From Candidatus Poribacteria bacterium (lineage in GTDB: Bacteria; Poribacteria; WGA-4E; WGA-3G): a DNA stretch of 64,000 nt. Below are positions 54,124 through 63,866 of the stretch, in pieces (position 1 is the stretch's first letter; the number at the start of each line of letters is the position of its first letter). The notes under the pieces are model-generated. The model had not been told where the DNA came from. It worked only from the letters and a program-made list of their open reading frames with translations, and ran no database searches. A program made the position numbers and the translations under genes. The DNA lies in assembly GCA_022827185.1 (NCBI GenBank), contig JAJDTM010000056.1, positions 152,694-216,693 on the forward strand, written 5' to 3'.

Positions 54124-54948
54124 CTATTGCAAGGCTTTGAGGTCGCCCCAGGTGACAGCTGCTTTTCCTTTCGCTTCAACAGGTGTTCCTACATCTGTCA
54201 TATCGGGTTGTTGCGAAATGAAATCGATCATTTCGATAAGTATCTGTCCGCGTGGCAATTCACCGTTATTTCCTTCTTGCATGCAGATACCGACACGTCC
54301 GCTACTATCGTTCAATTTGATAATACCGGGATCAAAGAATCCTGCACCGTTATCACCGAAAGCGGCTTCAACGCTCCATGGCGGAACGATCTGTTCACTT
54401 TTGAAAGGTCTATTGGAAGTAAAATCTTCAAGTGTTGGTGTATATTTTACGCCGACGTCTGTCGGTGTGATTTGCGTGCCGTCGCCCCACATATCTGCGT
54501 TAATGTTGATGATGGTCTTCAAGCCGTTTTCGCCATTCGCACCACCACCTTCGGTAACGTAGAAGATGTAGTCAGCGCAGTTAAGGATAATATTTCCGCC
54601 GTAGAGGAAACGTTCTGCGATGGAATCATCCACTTGAGAGTTACCCGGCGTGTAAAGCGTTGTCGGGAACCAACCGAAGATAATCAAAACATCTGCGACA
54701 CCATCATCGATGCGTTCCTCTGCCCATGGACCGATCTCCGCATCGGTGGCATAAACAACATCACCAACAGACGGGACAGTACCTTTCAGGTCCTCAAAAA
54801 CAATCGCGCGCTGGATATCCGCGTTGTCTTTTGAAATCCAACCCGTGTTTTCGCTGAAGATAGCAACATCGCCTAACTGTGCCCAACTCGACATTGTGCA
54901 TGTAACCATTAATAAAACCACAAACACTACTAATGCATTGCGTGCCAT
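54124..54948 (-). CDS. Secreted protein, family member 1 of 3
   Basis: A 274-residue protein with a signal peptide (RNALVVFVVLLMVTCTMSSW). The core reads VADVLIIFGWFPTTLYTPGN, then GGNIILNCADYIFYVTEGGG, a Rossmann/GATase-like pattern with no visible catalytic Cys in the usual elbow. The C-terminus ends KAAVTWGDLKALQ, a motif shared with the genes at 55042 and 59458. I do not recognise the family. A GAGGA site precedes the ATG. It is followed by a good terminator. Confidence 0.75.
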   Translation of the reverse strand: MARNALVVFVVLLMVTCTMSSWAQLGDVAIFSENTGWISKDNADIQRAIVFEDLKGTVPSVGDVVYATDAEIGPWAEERIDDGVADVLIIFGWFPTTLYTPGNSQVDDSIAERFLYGGNIILNCADYIFYVTEGGGANGENGLKTIININADMWGDGTQITPTDVGVKYTPTLEDFTSNRPFKSEQIVPPWSVEAAFGDNGAGFFDPGIIKLNDSSGRVGICMQEGNNGELPRGQILIEMIDFISQQPDMTDVGTPVEAKGKAAVTWGDLKALQ

Positions 54949-55041
54949 TAATTTTTTCCTCTCTTTTTAAGTTTGCCCCCGATGATACCGATTATATTAC
55001 CGGGGCAATAGGTGTTAATAAAAAGTTTCAACGACGTTTGG

Positions 55042-55860
55042 TTAGAATTTTGACTTCAGGTGTCCCCAGGTCGTAGTAACTTTCTCATTTGGATCTACCG
55101 CCTGAGGCCCGAGAACCTCAAACAAGTAGTTATCAATCATTTCGGTGAAGAGCTCGCCTCGCGGGAGATTGTCGTCCCCTGGTACTTGATAGGCAATTCC
55201 GATGCGCCCCTCGGTTTCCGTATCGTAAACAATCGCCGGATCCAAGAACCCTCCCCCATTATCTCCAAAGACGACCTCCACCTCCCAAGGATCAACAATC
55301 TGTGCTGCCTTGAACGTTCGCGCTGAGGTAAAGGCGTTGAGCGTAGGGGTATACTTCTTACCATCGTTGGTAGGTTTGATAGCTGTACCATCCGCCCACA
55401 TGTCGGCGTTGATATCCATCATATTCTTCAATCCGGTTTCACCATTAGCACCACCGCCTTGCGTGACATAGAAAATATAATCCGCGGTGTTGAGGATAAC
55501 ATTTCCGCCTTCAAGGAACTCTTCAGCGATGGAACCGTCAGGATCAGCGTTACCGGGGGTATATAAGGTTGTCGGGAACCAACCGAATGTGACGATAATG
55601 TCAGAGACCCCATTATCTGTGTGATCTTCTGCCCATTTGCCAATCTCTTTATCGGTCAATATCACGACATCCGCCGGAGTTTTGAGCATGTCTTTCATTT
55701 CCTTACCTTCTCTGGCAGCAGCAGGCTGACCCATCCATCCGGCTTGTTCGGTAAAGATTGCCACCTCTCCCATTGGAGCAGGTACGCCGATGCTTGGTAA
55801 AGCGACTATCGCAGCAAAATATGCTATTATAGCGGTAGTAAAAATTAGCAGCTTTTTCAT
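55042..55860 (-). CDS. Secreted protein, family member 2 of 3
   Basis: A 272-residue paralogue of the gene at 54124. Signal peptide MKKLLIFTTAIIAYFAAIVA, then MGEVAIFTEQAGWMG, VSDIIVTFGWFPTTLYTPGN and GGNVILNTADYIFYVTQGGG, and the C-terminal KVTTTWGHLKSKF. The two are close enough for a recent tandem duplication; a 93-bp gap separates them. AGGAG precedes the ATG. Role unknown; location periplasmic or extracellular. Confidence 0.75.
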   Translation of the reverse strand: MKKLLIFTTAIIAYFAAIVALPSIGVPAPMGEVAIFTEQAGWMGQPAAAREGKEMKDMLKTPADVVILTDKEIGKWAEDHTDNGVSDIIVTFGWFPTTLYTPGNADPDGSIAEEFLEGGNVILNTADYIFYVTQGGGANGETGLKNMMDINADMWADGTAIKPTNDGKKYTPTLNAFTSARTFKAAQIVDPWEVEVVFGDNGGGFLDPAIVYDTETEGRIGIAYQVPGDDNLPRGELFTEMIDNYLFEVLGPQAVDPNEKVTTTWGHLKSKF

Positions 55861-56033
55861 GTAATCTCCTATTATTGTTAAGGTGTTGCTCCTGCTTACT
55901 ATTATTGGAGCATTGACACAAGTAATTTTAGCATTTTAACAAAGTTATTATACTTAACTTTTTAGTTTTTGTCAAATTAATTTTTTTAGGTGTAAATCGG
56001 GAGTCCAAACCGCTCCTGACACTGAAAACGTTT

Positions 56034-57296
56034 CTATGGTAGATTCGGTTTCGTTAGCAGATGTGCTGGTGGTAATTCCCCTGTCAACGTCTCTAAAAAT
56101 TCGACCAACTCCGATTTTTCTTCTTCACTCAGCCCAAGTGGTTCGAGTGTTCTCTCGCGTTGTCCTGCGAAATTGCCACCCGTGCCACCGACGTTATTAA
56201 ATTCAATCACAGATTCGAGGGTTGGCAATTCACCTGTATGAAAATATGGTGCCGTTAGTGCCACATTGCGAAGCGTCGGGGTTTTAAACTCGCCTTGATG
56301 TTGCTGTATCGGCTCCAAAAAATTTAAAATCCGTGTTGCCACAGTGGGGTCATCACTATAGATACCACCGCCGTTGAACGGATCTCCTAAAAGCATTGAG
56401 ATCCCCGCATAGCGTCCAATATCTTCTGGCAATGTCCCTTGTGGTACCCCCAGGTTGTGGAATTCATTATCCGTAAAAGTTGGTGTATCATGGCAGAGGA
56501 TACAGACCCCTTTACCGATGAATGTTTTTAATCCACGTTTCGCTTCAGGTGATATCGCTTCCGTATCGCCTGCAACGTACCTATCAAACGGGGCATCTCG
56601 GCTAACCAAGAGTCGTTCATAAGCCTCGATCGCTTTACCGATATTTGCGAAGACGATGTTAACGGCGTGCTGATCAATTTCGGACATACTATTGAAGGTG
56701 GCATCACCGGGTTTGCCGTCGCTGGGAAAACGTGTTGTATCCGCAAGTTCGGGGAGCTCCCCGAATACTGTTTCGTAATCTACGGCATAGTGCTGATGGA
56801 TGAGATGGGCATATTGGAGCCGCGTTCCTGCTTGTTCCGTCTCACCTTCTAAGGCACTTAACGCTTGCGACCACAGTGTATCTGCACGACCATCCCAAAA
56901 CTGCCATTCGTTATAAGCTGCATTGAGCAGCGTCGGTGCGTTTCTTGTGCCTCTACCTGCACCTAATGATGTTGCTTCAACATCGGCGAACCCATGAAAC
57001 GGCGAATGGCAGGTTGCGCAGGCAACTGTTCCATCCTTTGAAAATCGAGCGTCAAAGAAAAACATTTGCCCTAACTGTGCAGCCTCTGGATCGTCGGCAA
57101 CACGGTTTGTAGGATTGGGGGGTGGGGTCTCAGGTAGCGGCGACAGACTTTGAATCACACTCCACTCGCGCGCTGTGAATATATCGTCTTTTTTCTCAGA
57201 TGCTACAGTCATTTCCGATGGCTCATCTTCACTACACCCGAAGAGAGATAAGGCACAACTGAATATTATCCAGACCGTTACAAGACGTATGCTCAA
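56034..57296 (-). CDS. Di-haem cytochrome c peroxidase (MauG/CcpA family) lipoprotein
   Basis: A 420-residue protein with a lipobox (ALSLFGCSE). Two haem c sites are seen: CATCHSPFH in the first half and CILCHDTPT in the second. The segment KTPTLRNVALTAPYFHTGEL is the family signature. It should reduce hydrogen peroxide in the periplasm or act as a MauG-type oxidase. The start is TTG at 57296 with GGAG 8 bp upstream. It lies 48 bp after a SUMF1-type lipoprotein gene on the same strand. Confidence 0.88.
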   Translation of the reverse strand: MSIRLVTVWIIFSCALSLFGCSEDEPSEMTVASEKKDDIFTAREWSVIQSLSPLPETPPPNPTNRVADDPEAAQLGQMFFFDARFSKDGTVACATCHSPFHGFADVEATSLGAGRGTRNAPTLLNAAYNEWQFWDGRADTLWSQALSALEGETEQAGTRLQYAHLIHQHYAVDYETVFGELPELADTTRFPSDGKPGDATFNSMSEIDQHAVNIVFANIGKAIEAYERLLVSRDAPFDRYVAGDTEAISPEAKRGLKTFIGKGVCILCHDTPTFTDNEFHNLGVPQGTLPEDIGRYAGISMLLGDPFNGGGIYSDDPTVATRILNFLEPIQQHQGEFKTPTLRNVALTAPYFHTGELPTLESVIEFNNVGGTGGNFAGQRERTLEPLGLSEEEKSELVEFLETLTGELPPAHLLTKPNLP

Positions 57297-57344
57297 GTCG
57301 CTATCTCCGAATTGAGAGTTCGATTTTTGATATGAGTCAACGCG

Positions 57345-58262
57345 CTAAAACCCGATAGGTGTGTCATCCATTTTCGGGGCATCTTTTGCGCATCGGAATC
57401 CGAGTATCTGTCCACTCGCAACGATGTCGTCGTATTCTCGGAAGGCGCACCGCATCTGTTCTGAACCGGCGAACCAACTTGCACCCCGCCACGATTTTTT
57501 TCCCATCCCGCTTGTTGGAGGACCTTTCGGATTTTCCGCAGGACTAATAGCGTAGTATTCCGCGTCAAACCAATCTGCGACCCATTCTGCTACATTTCCC
57601 ACCATGTTGAGCGCACCATACGGACTCGCGCCTTGCTCGAAACTATTCACAGGTGCCGCCATAGCGAAACCGTCGAGGTGTCCATCGAATTTCCCTTCGT
57701 CATCAAAATTACATTTCGTTGGATCGAATTCATTGCCCCAGGGCCAGATACGTCCATCGGTGCCGCGTGCTGCCTTTTCCCACTCCGCTTCAGTCGGCAA
57801 GCGTTTCCCAACCCATTTGGCATAAGCGGCTGCGTCGCCCCACGTCACACCGACGACAGGTTGATCCGGATGATTGAACTTTGGATTATCCCAGAAGATC
57901 GAATTTCGGTGTCCTGTGGCTTCAACAAATTTAGTATAATCGGCATTGGAGACTTCGTGTTTATCAATAAAATAGGCATCCAAGAACACCTTGTGCTGCG
58001 GAAGTTCATCGAGTGGATCCGTCATCGGATCGACCTCTGGATCGCTGCCCATGATAAACTCACCAGTGGGAACGTATACCATACCTTCAGGGACTTCTAC
58101 CACTACAGGGGTCGGTTTCGGTACGACTTCTACCGCTGGCACCTCGGCAATTTGAATATTTTCTTCTTCTTCGACCACCATCTGCTCATCGCTACCACAA
58201 CCGATTAGGCTCACTATTAACAACATTAAGTAACAGATGGCGTGTTTCAGTATGTTTGACAT
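57345..58262 (-). CDS. SUMF1/FGE-sulfatase-domain lipoprotein
   Basis: A protein of about 305 residues. The lipoprotein signal (LMLLIVSLIGCGS) is followed by a short low-complexity linker and a formylglycine-generating-enzyme-like domain: VYVPTGEFIMGSDPEVDPMT, HKVFLDAYFIDKHEVSNADY, PVVGVTWGDAAAYAKWVGKR and GNVAEWVADWFD. FGE-fold proteins in this position are often binding proteins rather than true enzymes; the Cys pair of aerobic FGE is not evident. The start chosen is the ATG at 58262, which gives a normal signal peptide; a longer start at 58298 exists. Confidence 0.83.
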   Translation of the reverse strand: MSNILKHAICYLMLLIVSLIGCGSDEQMVVEEEENIQIAEVPAVEVVPKPTPVVVEVPEGMVYVPTGEFIMGSDPEVDPMTDPLDELPQHKVFLDAYFIDKHEVSNADYTKFVEATGHRNSIFWDNPKFNHPDQPVVGVTWGDAAAYAKWVGKRLPTEAEWEKAARGTDGRIWPWGNEFDPTKCNFDDEGKFDGHLDGFAMAAPVNSFEQGASPYGALNMVGNVAEWVADWFDAEYYAISPAENPKGPPTSGMGKKSWRGASWFAGSEQMRCAFREYDDIVASGQILGFRCAKDAPKMDDTPIGF

Positions 58263-58470
58263 AGATGTTGATCTTTTCTCAATTAGGATAAATGCCATAA
58301 CCCTTTGTAAGATTTACGCGAAACCACTTTGTTCGCTTACAGGATTGGAAAACTGGTAGATTGGAAGTCAGGGACATCCTCACCATCCTTCCGTTCTTTC
58401 CAAACTTCCCGCTGTCAATATTCTATTATGCGTAAGTGCTAATAATTGCAAGTCTTAGCGATGTATTGGG

Positions 58471-59316
58471 TTAGGGGTTCTTCACACAACGGAATCCAAC
58501 AGAACTACTGTGATCACTGCATTGTGCTGGATAGATATAAGTGACCGTTGTCCGTGTGTCTCCGGCACCGTTCGTCCACGATCCGCCTCGGATCGCGTAT
58601 ATTTTCTCGTCTGTTGTTTCTGACTGTTCCGATACCCACTCCCAAACATTTCCTGCCATATCGTGCAATCCGTAAGGACTCAGGCCGCTTGTAAAATTTC
58701 CGACGGGTGCTGATGCCATCGCATAGCCGTCAGTGCTACCGTCCATGCTGCCGCCGTCGTCGAAATTACCGCGCGCCGCATCGTAATCATTACCCCACGG
58801 ATAGAGTCTACCGTCTGTACCACGTGCTGCCTTCTCCCATTCACTCGCCGTGGGTAACCGCTTACCAGCCCATACAGCGTAAGCCTCAGCGTCTTCCCAA
58901 CTGACCCCAACAACAGGTTGATCTGCGGCATTCAACCCCGGATCATTCCAAAACTTCGGTTTTCGATGCCCTGTTTCTGATAGGAATTTTGCGTACTGTT
59001 TATTTGTAACCTCATATTTATCAATGTAGAACGCCGCAACGAAAACCGTCTGTGTGTCAGCTTCCGTTCCGAACGTCAAATCGGTCTTATTATCCGTTCC
59101 GAGCCGAACCTCTCCAGCCGGAATCAAAACCATCTCTTCAACGTCAATTGGAGTGTCGGAAACCGTCAAAGGTGTTTGCGGATCCATGAGATCCTCTGGT
59201 GTCTCATCACCACCGCATGAAATAAGGCTAAGGGTCAAGCCAATAATGAAACATAAGATGGCACAATGCTTCACCGTTACTTTTGTGCTAAAGTTAGTCA
59301 ATAGTCGTTGGAACAT
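58471..59316 (-). CDS. SUMF1/FGE-sulfatase-domain lipoprotein
   Basis: A protein of about 281 residues, paralogue of the gene at 57345. Lipobox SLISCGG, then LIPAGEVRLGTDNK, FYIDKYEVTNKQYAKFLSET, VVGVSWEDAEAYAVWAGKR and GNVWEWVSEQSE. Start chosen at 59316 because residues further upstream do not look like part of a signal peptide. The two FGE-like genes and the peroxidase are on one strand, but the gap of 208 bp between the two FGE-like genes holds repeats, so co-transcription is uncertain. Confidence 0.82.
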   Translation of the reverse strand: MFQRLLTNFSTKVTVKHCAILCFIIGLTLSLISCGGDETPEDLMDPQTPLTVSDTPIDVEEMVLIPAGEVRLGTDNKTDLTFGTEADTQTVFVAAFYIDKYEVTNKQYAKFLSETGHRKPKFWNDPGLNAADQPVVGVSWEDAEAYAVWAGKRLPTASEWEKAARGTDGRLYPWGNDYDAARGNFDDGGSMDGSTDGYAMASAPVGNFTSGLSPYGLHDMAGNVWEWVSEQSETTDEKIYAIRGGSWTNGAGDTRTTVTYIYPAQCSDHSSSVGFRCVKNP

Positions 59317-59457
59317 AATCTTTTCGTGGTCCTGTGTCTGGTCTAAACTGTCAGCAATCAATATTCTATCATTATAGTCCCCGTTGGCGCAAATTGAGTG
59401 TAGCCTCAATATAGAGATTGAGGCTACAGGTTAACAGATAGTTCCAATGACGAAGTG

Positions 59458-60255
59458 CTACTGTCGTGATTTTTTGAGTTTACCCCAGACAACACTCACC
59501 TTACCCGTTGGATCTACTGCTTTTGCGGTCGCAAAACGGTTTGAAATGAGTTCCGCGTATTCCTTAGCGATTTGAGGATTTGGCGGTATCGCTGTCCCAC
59601 AACACGAAGTATGGAAATTGATAAACCATCCCTTCATGTCCTCTGTTTGGTAAGCAATCGGATCCGCGTTTACACCGTCATCGGCGTAACTTTCATACTT
59701 AAAATCATTTGCCTTCAAAACAGCGAGACCCGATGCGCGATTTGAACTCCATTTTTTCAGAGAAGGGATATACTTCTTCCCAAGATCCGTCGGGCTGACT
59801 TGCGAAACCGTGCCATTTGTGACAGTAGCTCCGAACACGCTCTGCTGTCCGGCACCCGCAGCGGTAACACGCGCGCCTTTATGCCAATAATAGTAAAAGG
59901 CATAATCACCGATGAATCCGCCGATCCCACCTTCTCTTAACCATGTATAGACAAGGTCTTTCTTGCCTTCCTTCTTAAATATCGTGCCCGGGGTATTCCC
60001 TTGTGTGATGATATAGATACCCTTCGGGTTCGCCTTCATATACGCCGCTAATTCGTCACTATCCACTATTTCAGCAGTTAACTTTCTATCCTCAAGTTCT
60101 TCCACAATCATTTCTGCTAACTGACTCGGGTTCGGAACAGCCAGACCGCCGCCATTTTCAACAGCTGCGTCATAAAAGACAGCGACATCCTGTCCAAAAG
60201 CGTACCCCGTGGAAGTTAGCACCAGAACTGATATGGAACAAAATAGCCTTTTCAT
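59458..60255 (-). CDS. Secreted protein, family member 3 of 3
   Basis: A 265-residue protein with a signal peptide (CSISVLVLTSTGYAFGQ). It is a distant relative of the genes at 54124 and 55042: it ends KVSVVWGKLKKSRQ, and has the segment GKKYIPSLKKWSSNRASGLA that matches their GKKYTPTLNAFTSAR. Other parts (VVDSDELAAYMKANPKGIYI) read as a Rossmann-like domain. No known family was recognised. AGGAGG precedes the ATG. Confidence 0.72.
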   Translation of the reverse strand: MKRLFCSISVLVLTSTGYAFGQDVAVFYDAAVENGGGLAVPNPSQLAEMIVEELEDRKLTAEIVDSDELAAYMKANPKGIYIITQGNTPGTIFKKEGKKDLVYTWLREGGIGGFIGDYAFYYYWHKGARVTAAGAGQQSVFGATVTNGTVSQVSPTDLGKKYIPSLKKWSSNRASGLAVLKANDFKYESYADDGVNADPIAYQTEDMKGWFINFHTSCCGTAIPPNPQIAKEYAELISNRFATAKAVDPTGKVSVVWGKLKKSRQ

Positions 60256-60878
60256 TTTCCGTGCCTCCTGGTCTATAGTTTCAAGTTAATTTTACGTTTC
60301 TTAACCTTCATCGTCTGACTTAGTATAACACATTTGAATGGAAATGTTAAGAAAAATTTGATTACGCTTAGAACCATTCCGTTTTTGAGTAATCAAACTC
60401 GGTAGGTTCGGTTTTACGGCGTACCATAAGTGTCAATTTTAGCAAAAATAACCGCCTTCACCCCCGGTCCAGTAGGTTCGGTTTCCTAACCGAACCGGAT
60501 GCTACGCGGAAACCTTGAAGACTTCAAAAACCTCTTCAGTCGCGTAGCGACGACATGTTTATAGAAATGCATGTAAAAAAACATTTAGCCCTGTAAGGGC
60601 GGCATGTTTATATCTGTGGTCCGTAAAACGCTGTCAAAACCCCTAAATTGACATTTATGGTCCGGTTTCCTAACCGAACCGAATCTATAAAAAGGCCCTG
60701 AAATCCGTGGATTTCTTAAAATTAAATGCCTCTGAATTGGATATGGAATTTTGTCCTAAGGAAATAAATAATTGTAATCTGGTTTGGGCATGTATATCCA
60801 AATCAATGCTGGAGTTTTCCATAAAATAGGTCATTTTAGGCATAATTTGTATATGTTATGCAGAAAATGGATAAATTT
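60256..60878. other. Repeat-rich gene-free region with decayed MITE copies
   Basis: About 620 bp with no supportable gene. It carries a partial GGTAGGTTCGGTT unit (60401-60418), a full central hairpin GGTTCGGTT/AACCGAACC (60475-60496), and a second one (60662-60680) followed by ATTTCTTAAAATTAAATGCC, resembling the MITE right end. These look like one or two decayed copies of the 130-bp element, disrupted by unrelated sequence. Confidence 0.65.
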
Positions 60879-60907
60879 TAGACATTTTTTGTGAAATATG
60901 TTACAAT
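60879..60907 (+). promoter_or_regulatory. Promoter of the PLD-helicase operon
   Basis: TAGACA (60879-60884) and TACAAT (60902-60907) are 17 bp apart, with an extended -10 TG (TGTTACAAT). The predicted start of transcription is near 60914, 34 bp before the first codon. Confidence 0.65.
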
Positions 60908-60947
60908 TGCTTTGTTAGAAAATAGTTAACCTCAACAGAAAGCCTAT

Positions 60948-63008
60948 ATGTCACTCAGAGAACTCTCCTTACAATATGAATATCGCTCCGATGGAGCTAA
61001 CCTCGTCAAAGATTTTTATACGCCGTGTCTGAGAAATGCCACGCAATATTGGCGAGCAGTAGCCTATTTTACCAGCAATGGGCTTGCCCTGAATGTGAAA
61101 GGATTGTCCACTTTTATCCGACATGGTGGACACATTAATTTGGTAACAGGTCCCAAATTAATGTCAGATGACATTGAAGCAATTCGACGTGGCTACGAAT
61201 CAAAAGAACAAAATTTAGATCCCTCCCTTGATTGCAATTTTGAGAAAGTTTCCCACGATAAATTAATATTGCTCACTTGGCTGATTGCACATGGGCATTT
61301 AGAAATTAAAATCGCATGTCCCTCCGATTCAAATATAACCTATCCACATGCAATTTACCATGAAAAGACTGGCGTTTTTTTAGATGATAATAACAATGCT
61401 ATAGCATTTTCGGGTTCATCAAATGAAACTGTTGGAGGTCTACTAAACAATTTTGAATCTATTGATGTTCACTGGTCATGGGATGATAACCAAGAACGCG
61501 TTCAACAAAAGGTAGATAATTTTAAGAGATTGTGGTATAACAACACGGACAAGTTGGAAGTAATAGATTTCTTAAACGCTGTTGCGGACGAACTTTTAAT
61601 TCATCAAACCATTTATGAAACAGAGCAAGCGGAGACAACGGATAAACCAGAAATAATTGAATGGACTGCCCCGTTTTTACCAAAAGGCATGGTCCCAAGA
61701 AAATATCAATCTGAGGCGATTGATGCATGGTTTCAGAATGGGTGCCGTGGTTTATGGGAAATGGCAACGGGGACAGGCAAAACGATTACTGCTCTTTCTG
61801 CTCTTGCAAGACTCAGGGAAGAAAAGGAACACTTGTTTGTGGTTATCGCGTGTCCATATCAGCACCTCGTTGATCAGTGGTATGAGGAGGCTGTCAGGTT
61901 TGGATTTGAACCGATACTGGCATACAAAAACTCTGCAACCTGGGTGAATCGGCTTAATACCGCCTCGGTGCGATATAATTATGGTGTTCGTGATACTGTT
62001 TGTACTATCACAACACAAACTACTTTTATTGCTGAGACTATGCAGAAACTGCTATCCAAATTAAAGCGTGATGCTGTTTTGGTAGCAGATGAGGTTCACC
62101 ATCTTGGGGCAGAACGGAGCCGCAAAAGATTAACCGATGTTTTTACTTACCGTCTTGGCTTGTCAGCAACACCTAACCGATGGTTCGACGAATTAGGTAC
62201 GACTGCACTTAAGACCTATTTTGGGGATACAGTTTACGAATTTTCTCTCGACAAAGCAATTAAGACGGGATATCTCTGCCCTTACTATTATCATCCACAT
62301 CTCGTTGAGTTGACTGATGACGAATTTGAGGCGTACGAAAGTCTCACAGAAAGAATTTCAAAGCTTTATCATCAGGTAGAATCTGGTGAGTTAAGTGAGG
62401 CACTTGAAAGATTACTGATAAAACGGGCGACACTACTGAACCGAGCAGAAAACAAACTGAAAAAGTTGGCAGAATTATTAACTGACAAAGTTGATTCACT
62501 TCATCATACATTGTTTTACTGTGCTCTTGGTCGAATCGATCCAGTCCTTGAATTATTAACCAATTTGGGGTTACGAGTTGCAAAATTCACGGCGGAGGAA
62601 TCAGCTGCTGAAAGACAAGAACTGTTAAAGATGTTCGCATCTGGACATCTTCAAGCTTTGGTAGCAATGAGGTGTCTGGATGAAGGCGTTGATGTGCCGA
62701 GCACTCGAACTGCTTATATCCTTGCGAGCAGTAGTAACCCAAAAGAATTTATTCAACGACGTGGGCGAATTCTCCGGCAGTCTTCTGGTAAAGAATACGC
62801 GGAGATCCATGATCTAATCGCTGTACCACCTATGGATTATCGACAGTACCCGACCGCAACATTTCGTACAGAGCGAAAAATTGTTGGGCGGGAATTAGAG
62901 AGATTTAACGAATTTGCTGGAATGGCCTTAAATAAATTTGAAGCGCGTGATAAAATATGGCAGCTTGCTAAGAAATACAACCTGCTAAGTACATTAGGAG
63001 TATCTTGA
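60948..63008 (+). CDS. PLD nuclease-DEAD/DEAH helicase fusion
   Basis: A 686-residue protein. The first 230 residues contain a PLD-type active-site motif (IYHEKTGVF, H-x-K) with AFSGSSNET downstream, the pattern of HKD nucleases. A superfamily 2 helicase follows: LWEMATGTGKTITAL (Walker A), LVADEVHHLG (DEVH), and FIQRRGRILR (motif VI). Such fusions are common in phage-defence operons. Next come a small gene and a DndD-like ATPase, with one-base and 11-bp overlaps, so it is an operon with its own promoter. DNA cleavage or remodelling is inferred. Confidence 0.85.
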   Translation: MSLRELSLQYEYRSDGANLVKDFYTPCLRNATQYWRAVAYFTSNGLALNVKGLSTFIRHGGHINLVTGPKLMSDDIEAIRRGYESKEQNLDPSLDCNFEKVSHDKLILLTWLIAHGHLEIKIACPSDSNITYPHAIYHEKTGVFLDDNNNAIAFSGSSNETVGGLLNNFESIDVHWSWDDNQERVQQKVDNFKRLWYNNTDKLEVIDFLNAVADELLIHQTIYETEQAETTDKPEIIEWTAPFLPKGMVPRKYQSEAIDAWFQNGCRGLWEMATGTGKTITALSALARLREEKEHLFVVIACPYQHLVDQWYEEAVRFGFEPILAYKNSATWVNRLNTASVRYNYGVRDTVCTITTQTTFIAETMQKLLSKLKRDAVLVADEVHHLGAERSRKRLTDVFTYRLGLSATPNRWFDELGTTALKTYFGDTVYEFSLDKAIKTGYLCPYYYHPHLVELTDDEFEAYESLTERISKLYHQVESGELSEALERLLIKRATLLNRAENKLKKLAELLTDKVDSLHHTLFYCALGRIDPVLELLTNLGLRVAKFTAEESAAERQELLKMFASGHLQALVAMRCLDEGVDVPSTRTAYILASSSNPKEFIQRRGRILRQSSGKEYAEIHDLIAVPPMDYRQYPTATFRTERKIVGRELERFNEFAGMALNKFEARDKIWQLAKKYNLLSTLGVS

Positions 63009-63187
63009 TGGAAAACATGGAAAACAAAGTAGAAGAATTTAGAAAAACTTTACCGTCTTCTGTAAATAAAGTTATTGAGAGAGTTCTTAAAGTTGAACGT
63101 GAAAAATTGGAGATGAAACGACCTCAAGGTATCAAACGCGAAATCCGCCGAATTATTCAAGAAGAGGTAGGAATCATTGAAGATTAA
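63008..63187 (+). CDS. Small helical protein of the PLD-helicase operon
   Basis: A 59-residue charged helical protein (VEEFRKTLPSSVNKVIERVL, then IKREIRRIIQEEVGIIED). The start ATG at 63008 overlaps the helicase stop (TGATG), and its end overlaps the DndD-like gene. I do not recognise the family; position suggests a bridging subunit of the complex. Confidence 0.65.
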   Translation: MENMENKVEEFRKTLPSSVNKVIERVLKVEREKLEMKRPQGIKREIRRIIQEEVGIIED

Positions 63188-63866
63188 CAGCATAGAATTA
63201 AAAAATTTTAGGCCATATTATGGAAAGCATACTATAAATTTCGCCACTGACGATGAACGTCATGTAACCGTAATTCAGGGTGTCAACGGTGCCGGAAAAA
63301 CTTCCTTGTTCACAGCTCTCAACTGGTGTTTATATGGAGATGATTTCGTTAAGAGGAACATCGGGCATATTGGCGAATTAGTAAATAGACGCGCTTTAGC
63401 GGATGGTGGAATGGTCAAAACCTCAGTGGAGCTTCGCTTTACTTATCAGGGAATTTTTTCCGATCGAGAAGTTGAATTCTGTGCCAAGCGGGAAATACAA
63501 AGGGATTTGCAATTGGACGGAACGGCACGTACTATGACGCGACTTTTCCTGGAAATTACTAATTGGAGAGAATTTCACGATGCCGAGGCTTCAAACTGGA
63601 TTCAGGCAATTATTCCTGAAAACGTGAGTGTACATTTCTTTTTTGATGGAGAAAAGATTGACAACTTTACTAGGCCAAACCGCAAAACGGAAGTTGAAAG
63701 TGCTGTTCGCAATGTCTTAAAGGTTGAAGAAGTTGAGCGAGGTATGAGGCATTTAGAAGACGTTGCCAATGAGTACCAACGGCAAGTAAGCAGACATGCC
63801 TCAGGCAAGTTAAAACCGTTGCTTGAAGTAAGAGAAACAAAAAAATCCCTCCGCAGCAAATTATAG
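63177..63866 (+). pseudogene. DndD-like SMC-type ATPase gene, 5' part, interrupted by an IS
   Basis: The first 229 residues of an SMC/Rad50-like ATPase like DndD: SIELKNFRPYYGKHTINFAT, Walker A GVNGAGKTS, and VSVHFFFDGEKIDNF, a DndD-type segment. The frame is in an extending coiled coil (KLKPLLEVRETKKSLRSKL) when it hits TAG at 63864-63866, exactly where an IS630-type end begins. A full DndD-like protein is about 650 residues, so roughly two-thirds lies beyond the element or is lost. Start is TTG with TAGGA upstream. Confidence 0.82.

Noticed and set aside
54106..54834. A 242-codon open frame antisense to a secreted-protein gene
   Set aside because: The minus-strand gene has a signal peptide, ribosome-binding site, paralogues and terminator; the antisense frame has none.
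57633..58208. A 191-codon open frame antisense to the SUMF1-type gene
   Set aside because: The opposite strand carries clear FGE-domain motifs; this frame is a by-product.
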